NCBI GenBank assembly: GCA_004335635.1
Contig: QAXH01005980.1
Span: 1 to 64,000 of the forward strand
Origin: Chloromonas sp. AAM2
Lineage: Eukaryota; Chlorophyta; Chlorophyceae; Chlamydomonadales; Chlamydomonadaceae
Length of the DNA: 64,000 nt
Direction: 5' to 3'
In this document: in pieces, positions 11,901 through 23,798 of the stretch
How the letters are laid out: the number at the start of each line of letters is the position of its first letter
Position numbering within the stretch: the first letter of the stretch is position 1
The notes under the pieces: model-generated
Database searches by the model: none
The model's input: only the letters and a program-made list of their open reading frames with translations
What the model was told of the DNA's origin: nothing
Program-made: the position numbers and the translations under genes

Positions 11901-14900
11901 CAGGCAAGGCTGCCAACGCCTCAGGCCCTGAAGGGTCGGAGAACCTGCTGCCCGGCGGCACGCTGGTGGTGTGCCCCACCACTGTCCTGCACCAGTGGCA
12001 CCGGGAGCTCACGGAGAAGGTCAACAGACAGGCAACCAACTTCACTGTCCACATATACCACGGCAAGGTGGGCGAACACCTGCTGCTCATTCTGCAAAGT
12101 TCTGTGTTCTGATGATTATCGTGTGCTTGTAGTAGCCAAGCACGCACTGCATCCAGAGACGTACTGGCTAGAGACATTTCATACCATGTAGACTGCTTTG
12201 CTACATGTTCTGACGCTACTGCCTCACTGTTGCGCCATGTGCGCAGGACAAGACCAGCAGCCCCGTGCAGCTGTCCCGGTACAGTGTGGTGCTCACCACC
12301 TATGGCACTCTGGCCATGGAGGCCCCGGCTTCAGTGCGACACAGCACCAAGGGCAAGAAGGCAGGAGGCAGTACCAACAATCTGCTGGCGGCGGATGAGG
12401 ACAGTGATGATGGGCGGGAGGCCACACCCGTGTATGGGTGCCCGGCACCAAAGCATGAGGCAAGTGGGAATGGGCAGGCTGGCTGGCTCCTGTGTGTAGA
12501 CTCACAGAGACTGACACATCTTGTACAAGGAAACCAAAGTTGCTGCCTGCATCATGCTGGGCAATTAGTGGATGAGTTGGAAGCGTGCAGAAGCATCAAC
12601 AATTGCATCCTGCGTGTGTGTGCCAGGGCGCCAGATGAAGCAGTGGTTATGCACAATGTGGGGTGGTGTCATGACGATGGAGTTGCTCATGCCCCATAAC
12701 CCACTAGCACGCCGCAATTCATTTACCACGCAGCTCATTTACCACGCAATTCATTTGCCGCAGCTGTGCTTAGGTTGCGGAGCATGGCTGACGCTCTAAT
12801 GGCAACAGGCTCAGACCGCATGCGACCATGGATAACAAATGCTGTTCAACATGTCTGCAACTTTCTTCAGGAACCCAAGGATGTCAAGGTCAAGCTAGAA
12901 GGCCTGGTCAAGCAGGAAGTCAAGTCAGAGGTCAAGTCAGAACTCAAGTCAGAGGGCGAACCCGGCATCACCCCGTCCCTCAGTGGGGTAGCACCCACCG
13001 GCGCTGCAGTAGTCAAGCGGCGCGTTAGCGCAGCAGGGGCAGAGGACGGCGGTGGTCTGCTGTTCCAGGTGCACTGGCATCGGGTGGTGCTGGACGAGGC
13101 GCAGTGCATCAAGAACCCGCGCACGCTCGTGTCACAGGCTGCGTGGCGGCTGCCGGCAGACCACAGGTGGTGCCTCAGTGGCACACCCATTCAGAACTCG
13201 GTGAGATGGCTGGCATCACCAAAGTGAGGCTATGGATCTAGAGGCTAGCTGAAAATCAGGTTGTGTTAGTGCGGTGGGGATGACCTGTCAGCACAAGTTT
13301 GATATTTGTATTCTTATTGACATTTATAACCGTGCGGCACGATGGCAGCAGCACTGGCCCCAGGCCCCGCACTACACACTGCATGCACACATTGCACATA
13401 TCACCAACATACCACATTGTTTGACTCATACTAGCAGCAGGGCTGCTGTGCTTCGCAACGCGATTGGAGTGCCATCAGTTTCATGCAACATGTTCAGCTG
13501 ACAGCGCTGTAATTGAAACAGTGGATCGTGGCCAGTCTGGTGGCAGTTGTGTTTTCATCTTGTTGCTAAGTTGCTGTTTGAACGAACAAGTGTCTCGTGA
13601 TGGTCCCGTAGGTGGATGATTTATTCTCTTACTTCAAGTTCCTGCGCTACGCTCCGTACGACAACCCCTCCTCCTTCAAGTCCCTCATCAAGGACAACAT
13701 CACGGGCAACCCCGAGGCAGGCTTTAAGCTGCTGTCGGTCGTGCTGCAGGTTTGTGCACGAACAGATCACTGTAATGCGTACGACACTCTCACATCGTCG
13801 GATCGGAATTGTTGGCTCGGTCAAAGGCAAGGCGATCAATCGCTTGCATTGCACAGTGAAGTTTTTGTAATGTAGGAAGCAGAAGCCTTTAGGCACCCCG
13901 GGCGGCTGTACACAGTCAAGATATGGAGACGCGGACCAACGGATTGCTGAACAGGATCACCACATCCACATGCGCATACGTTGCCGTTGGTGTGGTTGGC
14001 TCAGCCAGGAGTATGTGCGGACAATCCATTGTGAACAATGTGCATCACTCTGTCTTCGAAATGGTCAGCTCATTTAAGGGCAATGGTGTATTACAAAGTT
14101 CAACGTCCTTGTGACGCCTTTACAATGTCTTTGTAACGTAGAAAGGAAATCAATGTCCGGCCGCGTAAACACAACCGATTACACGTTAGTGACGGAGTAG
14201 CATCCTTCAGACGTCAAAGCAGTAGCCTTGTGACGTTCAGTTGCTTCAGGTGGCTGTACTCGGTAAACGTGACTACGTGCGACAACCAGTTGCTGACCAT
14301 ACGTCTCTCCGGCACCCGCAGGCCATCCTGCTGCGGCGCACCAAGCAGTCAACGCTTGACGGAGAGCCAATCGTCAACCTGCCCCCGCGCCAACAGGCCC
14401 TGGACCAGCATGAGTTCAAGAGCAAGGCGGAACTAGAGTTCTATGCCAAGGTGTGTGGAAAGGAGCGCACGTGAACACATGCAGCCATTGCTTTCTCCAC
14501 GTGTGTTGATCATCACTGCCACTGTCGTTGCTTTGCAGGTCAGTGGTGTTGTTGTGTAAGGACAAATGAACTGTGCCGCTTGAATGTGGGCGCGCATGTA
14601 GACAACCAGCTTTTCGAAAGACTGGTGTACTGCAATTGTACTGCCCCATGATGAGCGTCCGTGCTATGCTATGACTGTCATGTGATGCGGCTGGTGTACC
14701 TCGTGTGAACCAGGGGCACTTGCAGACATCCAGCAACTGCTTCCTCTGTCTGTGTTCATGAACGTTATTGTCATCGCTCTGCAACTGTGTGGGTGCTGTG
14801 CTTGCTTGAAAGTTCCAGCAGCCATGAGAGTGGAAATCACCGACCCATGTGTCTGCTTGAAAGGACCAGCATGGCGAGAGGCAATCAGTTGCTACAACGG

Positions 14901-17900
14901 CCGTCGTTTGCATGCTAAGACTGTCATGTGCTGCGGCTGGTGTGACTGTTATCCCACTCCACAGGTTCAGAAGGAGAGCGCAGCCAGTGCGGAGGCCGCC
15001 TCGCAGGCAGGGGGTGCCCAGCAGTACGTGCACATGCTGTACAGCCTGCTCAAGCTGCGGCAGGCCTGCAACCACCCCTGGCTGGTCAAGGGCTCACAGG
15101 CCCAGTACGGCAAGGGGGGAGGCGCAGGGGCGGCTGCGGCAGCCGTCAAGCCACCTACTGCTGTGCAGGTATGGGGTTGTTGTGCATTGCGATGGCAATG
15201 GAGCTGGCTGCATTGCGCTGCATTGTTCCAGCAATTAGCAAGTAAGCCTTTGGATGTGAGCAACTGGTAATACAAGGAAAACTGACAGGAGCTCAGCTAT
15301 GCAATCCACTGCAATGCACTGAAGGAAAGCTGTTGTCCGCTGGGCTGTGCGCCTAAGTGGTTGTGGCGAAGGAAGACCAAGTGTCGGGTCTTGACGAGCG
15401 ATGGGAGATACGTTGCACTGCGTTATAGAGGCAACCAGGAAAGCCTGCATCCAACTGGCTGTGAGCATGTCATGCCGTTTCCTTCAGCATCGATAGAAAT
15501 TCAAGTAGTAGTGGGCTCAGAGGGTGCTGGAACCTACGTGGTGTACAAGGGTTGCATGAGATCACGCAATGACCTAGGTATCCTCCAGGGAGCTCACATA
15601 AAAATTCGGAGGTCATTCTGAGCTAGTTGGAAAACGAGGGGTGGGGGTGGGGGGTAAGGGGTGTTTAAAATGAGGGCTCAAGGGAAAGTTGATTTGCAGG
15701 CCAACGGTAAGTCAGAATCAAGTTGTGAACATGCTCAAAAGCATCCGGAAACCCATGCTGGGTCCAGAAACGGTCGGAAACCGGCAGGGGTGCCCCGGAC
15801 TGGCAGGGGTGACCCGAACGACTCCAACCCTGGGAACTGACTCAAACCTGAAAAGTTCTTTGTTTCAACAGTGCATCAAAAGGCTGTTATGAGAGTGAGC
15901 ACAATGGCATTCTCAACCCGGGGACGACCGGTAACCGCCAGATGGGTCCAGAAACGAGCGGTAAGCGCCAGGGACTGCTATCCTAGAAACCGACTCAAAC
16001 ATGCAGAGTTCTTTGTTTTCATTAGTGCATTGGAATGCTCTCATGAAACTGAGCACAATGGCATACTAAATGTCTGTAATGGACCTGTACATTGGCTGTA
16101 GGGAGGGGTCAGGCACCACCCCCTGACAGAAAGCGAGTTAGGGGTCGACAATAATTTTGTACGCCTGCCCCCTGCATGCGTCTATGAAATGCGCTCAAGC
16201 CAGCAAGGCCAATACAGCCGGCTTGGGTTTCACCGCATGAATCTTCCAGGTGGCATGCCAGGGACCGTGGCATCGGCAACCAGGGGCTGTGGCGACGATG
16301 CCACATGATGTGATGATGATATGCGTTTTGCTGTTGTTCAGTTGGCAGCAGCTAAGAAGCTGGGCGTTGAGGGCCGGCGGCGGTTGCTGGAGCTGGTGCT
16401 TCACCCGGCGGCCCAGTGCCCCTCCTGCCAGGACGTGCCCGAGCCCGGGGTGGTCACACGCTGTGGACACGTGTACTGCAGCGACTGCGTGGCCACACAG
16501 ATGGAGGGGGCAGGTGGGCTTTGTTTGTGAACCAGGTTGTACCGGATAGCTTATAGGCTGTGCATTGTTCACTGCTTACTTGCAACTGCTGACTTTTCAC
16601 GTGTACCTGGAACAATCTAGAAAACAGCTAGTTTTTGACAGGGAACATCACCTCAACTCACCTCAGGTTGTTGCAGTGTCAGAGATGGGAAGGGCTTGTG
16701 CTCAGCATGTGCTATCGGGATGACAAACCCTAGTGTGGCTTGTGCTTGTGCAAGTACCATGGGTTGGTTTAGGCTTGGTTATTTGGCTGGTCTGCATGTT
16801 TCCCATACTGCATGTATGTAGAGAAAAATAATAATGATGAAAATGACAGTAATAGTTGGCATGAGTGCAACGAGGCTTTGGTGGCTTTGCAGTGAGGTGT
16901 GCTCACTCCAGTTGCCATATGCACGCAGGTCAGTCAGACGAGTTCACGTGTTCGGTTTGCAGTGCGGTTGTGAACAGCGCGCATATATACTCGGGGGCTG
17001 CGCTGCAGGCGGCACAGGGCAGCGGAAATGCGGCGCAGGGCAAGCAACCTGCAGCTGGTGAGAGTAATCTGCACGTGCTGCTCACGACAGCCGCGTGCTG
17101 GTAACGACCTGTTTGTAGCGGCGTATGCCTGTTTCATTCTCATGCTTCTAACGGATCATGCCCATCCTTCACTTGAACGATTTGATTGCCGTGCTTATCT
17201 TTCATTTGAAGACTGGTGCATGATTGTCCGTGGCCCCTGTCGTGTAATGACCCTGATTGTCACGAGGTCTGCTGTACATCAGACTGGGTTGGCCGTTCAT
17301 GAGCGTATTGGGCTGTTCTGTGCTCCTCTCCTGCTTGTATATAAAACTCGTACATCTGCCTGCTCATTCAGCTGGCCCGCCGTATCCGTGGAGGGAGCGT
17401 CTGAGCAGCTTGCTGTGGTGCCCATGACTGCCTGAAATTCTCAACAAACCGGTGTTTTTCAACACCTCCATCTTTGGCGTCATTACAATCTCCGCTGCCT
17501 GCTCATTCGTTGCGTGTTCCCCTGCCTGGTTGTGTCCGCCAGGCGAGTGGACTTCCTCCACCAAGGTTGACCGGCTGCTCGAGCTGCTGTCCGAGGTGCG
17601 CACGCGCAATACGGGGGACGCCAGCGCAGCGAGCGCGGCCCAGCCTCTGGCAAGGTGCGGCACGGGCACGCAGGAAGGCTCAGTGTCAGGGGCCCACACA
17701 CGCGAGCATGTAGAAGGCAGAGCATGTGAGTACACACGCACTGGAAGGCTCAGTGGGAGTGGAAAGCAGGGAGCACGTCAGGTGGTACATCAGTAGGGCA
17801 TGCACGCAGGCACAACACTGAGGGTGCAACTGCACACGAGCAGGGTCCAGCGACAGCGACAAGTATGGCACACATCATGTGGGTTGCAATTCATCAGGGC

Positions 17901-20900
17901 TGCATGTTGGCTGCATGGCTCACGTTGGTACTGTGGAGGCATGTACCTGTTGAAGGTGTCGTCATTGTCACGGCATGGGATACTGGCCTGCCTTGCAAAC
18001 CTGCTTGTTAAACCTGGTCATGTTGGTTGATGTCGGAGGCCAGAGCTTATGCCTGATGCTGTTCCGTTGTGTTGTGTTCGCAGCAATGTGTTGGCGGTGC
18101 GGAGTAAGGCCGACAAGGCGCTAGCCCGCACCTTCAAGAGCCTCGGCCCCTCGGCTCCCAGCAGCAGGGGACCAGGGGCCGCCGCGGGGCCGCTGCTGAG
18201 GGACGGGCGCAGGCCTGAGAAGGTCAGTGAGCCCACAGGTCGTGTTAGTAGCTGTTGGCATCATGCCTGTCTCAAGGACTTCAGACGTGGCTTGGTGACT
18301 TGGCGCGCTCCTGCTCACTCTAAACTCATGCGAGAGAACAGGAGTGGAAGTGACGTTTTCAAGTGACTCTTCTTTCGCAGCCAACTGCGCTCTCAGTTGC
18401 TTCCTTCTCTCATGTCATTTGTAGCCTACTGTCGAGCAACCCCTCGTTGCAGATCTCTCCATCTGTTGACCCGGTTCCGGTTGCACACGTCTGCCCTTGC
18501 TGCATGTTCCCCCCAGGTGATGTTTTCACTTGTTTTCTTCGGGCTATAGTTGAACACGTTGACGCATGCTGTGCTTTGCTCCCAGGTGATAGTATTCAGC
18601 CAGTGGACGGGTATGCTCGACCTGCTGGAGTTGGCCCTGAGGCACGGCGGGTACGTCTACCGGCGGCTGGACGGGACAATGGCAGTGCCAACCAGGGAGC
18701 GGGCGATCACGGACTTTGAACAAAAGTCCGAGGTGAGAATGGGTGTTGAGGAATGTGTTTGAGAGAGCAGAAGGGATCGGCAATGTGGATGGGCTCTGCT
18801 ACAAGTCAGACGGTTACATTTCCGGCGTACACACGTGGTTTGGACAGCAAGAACATGAGCGGCTGAGCAGCAGGAGCTAGCCATCCAGCGGTATCTTACC
18901 ATCGCCTTGCAGCAGGCGGCGGCAGCCGCAAACAGCAGCAGGCGCAGGCAGCAATATCTGTTGCTCTTCTGTGGCTGATACTCTTGCGGAATGCTCCGGT
19001 CTTTACTGAACTGCTGCTGCCCCTCAACTGTCTTTCTGCTGTGGCTGACATGTTGAAGAATTTTTCCAGTCTGGTACCTTGGCAAACTGTCCCTATCCTG
19101 ATTACCTTGGGCTGCTTGTACTTCTGTTTAACAATCTTTGTTCCTCTGTTGCAGCTGATATTCTGACAGTTCTTTATCCGGTCCTGTTCCTTGCTGTATT
19201 GCCGCTGCCCGTATTTTAGGTGAACATCCTGATCGTATCCCTCAAGGCCGCTGCCTTGGGTCTCAACCTGACCGTTGCCAATCACGTGGTGCTTATGGAC
19301 CTCTGGTGGAACCCAACCACCGAGGAACAGGCCATTGACAGGGCGCACCGCATCGGTAAGCCGTGGCAGCGCAGGAACACGCCGCGCATGAGTCAGGTTG
19401 AGCGGACACACGCAAGCAAAGCAGCCCCAACTGGGCTTTGCAGGAACGCCTTCTTCTGTCTTACCAGGTTGAACTCCTTGTTTCATTCAACTGACAAGTT
19501 GACAAGGGCCAGCAACGTAAGATTGTGCAAGTGAGTTTTCAAAAAACGACTCCTGTTGTTGTTTTATCAGGTCAAGATCTCGCTTGTTGCAGGCAGTGTT
19601 CGCCTGAACTTGTTCACTGATGTGTCTGCTTGTCTGGTCCCTGCCACCGCAGGTCAAAAGCGCACTGTGTACGTGACCCGGATCGTCATCAAGGGCACTG
19701 TGGAGGAGCGAATACTGGAGCTGCAGGTCAGTCGAATGGCGCTGGCACAGCAGTGAGGCAATGTGGGCTGCAGGGCCTGGGGTGGCGATTGGCAGGGACA
19801 GGTCGTGGCTGTCTTCAGTGCTTGCCGGCAGGGGTGGGGCGTTCACGGCATACACTTTGCTCCAGTTTGCCCCCAAGCACCAGGGGCTTCAAGGCTCGGA
19901 TTGGCAGGTGGCAGGGATCTACCTCCCGCCTGCTTCAGGGTCTAGATTTTTGTGGCTGGCAGGACATGCAGGCCAGGGCATCAAGGATGTACATGTTGTA
20001 CAGTTTGGCTCCAGTTGTGATCAGGCTCCTGAAAGGCTAGTAAACATGTGTATGGGCCAGTGACGCATGGTGGTTAAGTGTCAGCCTGCATTGTGCAGCC
20101 TGCATTGCAACTGGCACAATCATGATCAGCTGCATGTCACTCGAGTTTGGTGACGCAGCAGTCATGCAACAGTGAGGCAACATAAAGGCAACAAACATGC
20201 AACATCATGCAACAGTACGGCATTGTGCTTTGCTCGCAGGAGCGCAAGCGTCAGATCGTGTCTGCAGCCCTCTGCGAGGGCGGGGGAGCTGCAGCTGCCA
20301 ACAAGCTCAGTATGGAGGTGAGAGGAGCAATAGGGCAGGTGGAAGGGATAGCGTCACTGCTGATTGACTGCATCACAACGAGATTTGTGTGTATGGAGGG
20401 AAGGGTGCGTACTGCGTGCAAGGCAGGGACTGGGACACAGGCTGTTGGCAAGAGACTGTAACAATGCTATGGCCACACACATAAAAGATGGTTGCCAGTT
20501 CTGGCACAATTCCCATGTCTGGTTCTGGGACGATATGGGGACTCGCAGCAGCATCAGTGAGATGTAAACAGCAGCAGCGGGATGTAATGTCGAGTACAAT
20601 TGTATGCCGGGCTGGCCCACTCTCCTGATGCCAGGCCCTTGTCAACTGCCCTTATGAGGCGGTTCCAAAGCATGTCCGAGGCAAACTGTTTTTTGGGCAA
20701 ATATGCATGTGGTTGCTTGGACCTGTCCAGTGTTGATTGCATTCGTCCCGGACATGTACCGTGTGGCCATGGCTTTGCCTGCAGGACCTGCGCTTTCTGT
20801 TCATGGGTGGCAAGGCTGCCGGGGCGGCAAATGGGACCGCAACTGCATTGACAGAGGCGCGCCAGGCACCACAAGACGCCACCAAGCCAGAGAAACTGTA

Positions 20901-20901
20901 G
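8920..20901 (+). CDS. SNF2-family ATPase with internal RING finger, Ris1/Uls1/CHR27-28 class (about 1203 aa, 20 exons)
   Basis: Exons: 8920-9265, 9424-9881, 10087-10252, 11087-11166, 11375-11566, 11816-12067, 12247-12459, 12871-13200, 13612-13749, 14322-14450, 14965-15168, 16342-16513, 16929-17057, 17543-17654, 18084-18222, 18586-18732, 19220-19355, 19653-19726, 20240-20317, 20785-20901; all phases agree (3612 nt). Helicase motifs: [13 protein letters not shown] (Walker A, about 379-391), [22 protein letters not shown] (about 644), [30 protein letters not shown] (about 1021), [26 protein letters not shown] and [12 protein letters not shown]3HC4 RING ([17 protein letters not shown]; about 862-905) lies between the lobes. 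The DDQGLGKT form and ending DLRFLFMGG are typical of plant CHR27/CHR28 and yeast Uls1, a DNA translocase and SUMO-targeted ubiquitin ligase acting in chromatin. VTIDLT (34-39) and ISIDLT (64-69) look like SUMO-interaction motifs. Intron 7 has a GC donor. The start Met is the first in frame and could be preceded by another exon. Confidence 0.95.
15760..16080. repeat. Two direct copies of a dispersed repeat in intron 11 of the SNF2-RING gene
   Basis: Copies at about 15820-15915 and 15970-16070 share the pattern aac-tgactcaaac, aaagttctttgtttcaacagtgcat and ctctcatgaaactgagcacaatggcat. A third, inverted copy lies in an intron of the RlmN-type gene at about 61478-61625. No coding potential is seen. 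The repeat class is unknown. Confidence 0.7.
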
Positions 20902-23798
20902 CTGTGGTCAAAGGCAACTGTTCCAGGATTTTTCACATCGCAGAGCATTTCATCCTCATTTCTCTGTCATGGAGGCACGCAGCTGGAGGCAACAGAGCAG
21001 TCATGAATGATGTGTTCAGCCTGGACGCTCATAATGCTCAGTCCTGTTCGTTCAAACACTTGGCTGTTTCAACTTGTCTGGGGTGTGCGTTTACTACTAG
21101 CTGCCATTGAGAGGTGTCCAAGTCATGTCCCTGACACACCTTGCCAGCGGGGGCGTCTCACTCGTTAGGCTAGGAATGGCCCACATGCCAAGGCCTGTGT
21201 GGCGTCTGTCTGGTGTCACCCTTGGCCAGTCAGCCTGGGACCCGATCTACGCGTTGCATCTAGGCCCATGGCTGGAGACCGGACTTCTCAGAGCCACTGA
21301 AACCGAGGCTGGGATCCAGTCAAAGCATTGTGTGCAGAGCGCCTGGCTTGCGAGGCCTTGAAACTAGCGTGTGCTAGATTAGCGTTCACAGAATGATGGT
21401 CGTGACAAACATGTGCTGGGTAATGACACGTGTGCCATGGGTGTGGACATATGCCTGCTGGCTGTGGGGCTTTGCATCGCATGCCGTTTGCCGAGCAGTG
21501 TTTGTGCGCATCAGAAGGCCACGCACAATACATTCAGAGACATGGTTGGGCTAGCTTGTGCAGGCAGGATGTTGATAAACAGTACAGACCGGCAGTGTGT
21601 TAAGAGTACTGTTCTTGCAGAGTGTGTTCAAGCCGCTGATCCCTTGCTAGATTTGAACATGTTCAGGTCTCTGGAGTTGCCGGGTTTTGGTTGTTCTAGC
21701 AACTTTTTGAGGCATCATAGACTGTGGTTTGACTCATTAAACTTGTTCGGCAGAACGCCAAGCACCAAATCAGAACAGGACTTGAGACACCTGGACGACA
21801 GGCCACCTGCTGACGGAGGGGGTTGGGGTTTCGATTTCAACTAGCTGTCGTCACATGGTCGTTGATTTCATTTCCGCTTTTGACACTTTTGACAGTATTC
21901 ATGTGCACGAGCCCAGTCAACCAGCTGTTTACTATGACCAGCATCCAGTTGTTACCCGACCCACACATGATGGCTGCAACTTGCATGCAATTCTGCGATG
22001 ACCACAAGCCCCCTGGGTCTCCTTTGCAGCTGCCACACAGAGCCTTACACTGCTGGTGCAGGCGATGACGCACAGCTTGGCGTTTTGAGCTGGTTTGGTG
22101 AGGTGACCGGGGGCACCAGTCGTGTCAGGGGCATCCTCAGGGGCTCCTTTTGGCATGACGTGGCATGTTGTCCTTCTTAAGTATTGCTCGAGTGTTATCA
22201 AACTCATTTTACATTTGGTATGTGACCGTCTAGGAGAGTGATCGTACACTGCAACCGTAAGGCCAATCACACCAGTGATCAAATGCAAGCACAAGGGCTC
22301 AGTCAACATGGGGGGTCAATGTGGGCAGCCAAGTGCCCTGCGCTCAATACCGTCCCGACAATCAGTGCACCGACAGCATGAGTAAGAACTGCCATCGAAA
22401 AAAGCATGAGTAAAAGGCGGTTGCAATTCAATTCAATGAATTTTTGAATGTGAACTTTCTCAAGTCACAAGGTGTCGCACCTTTCAAGGCCAAGATGTGA
22501 AATCAACCGGAAACCACGGAATCAAATAATATGCAAAAGCAGGCCATGACGCCAGCAAGCGGAACCAAAGGCAGTTCCACAGTCCAGACTGTAGCGAATT
22601 GTCATTGGTACTGTGCGCTTGTGTTGAATGTGCATCTCACCACCCAAACTACGTTCCTTTTGACATCACATGGCATGCTGGTCGCGCTGTGACAACCGAG
22701 CAAGCATCACAAGCGCACTGCACCCGTTGCATTCACTCTCATGCAGAGCAGTGACCATGCATGCAAAAACAGGCCCATGCAAGCCTCACGGTCTGTTTAT
22801 TGCATGCACTGGCCCACCTCTTGCGGAAGCAGAGCTGTCAACCATGCATTTGAGCATGAGCTCGACCACGCATGCAGGTAGGGCAAGTAATCAGTGTCAG
22901 GCCCGTGCACACAGTTGCATGCGCTTGCATACCAGGTTCAGGTCGATGGTCAGCATTAGCCATCTTCGTTTGGTCTGCTTCCTTTTCTGCCATGGGCGAA
23001 GCACCGGCTACTCCAGTAGTAACCCGATGCACATCAAGGGATCCCGCACACCAATGCGTTGTAGTGCTGGTTGGACTCACAATACGAGTCGAACAAGCCA
23101 GCTGTACTAAAGCCACCCTGGTTGTGGGGTCAAAACAGCAAGTCATCTAGGCATCAAAATGAGTGGCTCCACGCGTGGGTGTCCCAAAAGCTAAGCCTAC
23201 CTATTATTTGTCTGCTCCTCTTCTGCTAGCCAACATAATTAACAAGCATAAGAAAAGAGGTGGTAGCACAAAGTGTGCAAAGAACCTTGACGGTGCCTTT
23301 ATCCGAGGTATTGCTCCCAGGTATTCAAACCACTGCTTATATGACCGTCCAGGCGTCAGCACATGTAAAGCATGTAGCAGTAAGGCCATGATTTGGCCAT
23401 GCTATGCTGCTCAGCAAGCTCGCCCCTGTGACTGCGCAGGTTGGCTGATTCAGCGTTTGAGCTGTATTGTTGTGCAAATTAGTGTAACTCGCTAGTCCTA
23501 CTCATGATCCTAATTACTGTGAATTCAACATCACTTGGGGCGACTCACTTATGTCTACGGTGAATTCTGAAAACACCAGATAACTTTCCAGAGTCTTTTT
23601 ATTTCAAAGCTGTGCTGCTGCCGGTACTTAGATATCAACGCACGGTCATTGAACGAAGGTGGTAGGCTAAATACGACCGATTAAACCATGAATTATTGGT
23701 CTAGTCACGCGTCTTGAGCTGAGACAGGTGATAACATAGTGCCAATGTGGCGGTACGCAGGCAAAGGATGTCGAGCCAAATGATGCGGCCTGGCAGTA
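20902..23798. other. Intergenic stretch between convergent genes, no gene recognised
   Basis: Open frames on both strands are short, low in recognisable motifs and without consistent splice partners. The segment lies between the stop of the SNF2-RING gene (+) and the stop of the Ser-rich gene (-), so it includes their 3' UTRs. Confidence 0.5.

Noticed and set aside
14416..15075. 219-aa open frame on the - strand
   Set aside because: Antisense to SNF2-RING exons and intron 10, with Cys/His-rich noise composition.
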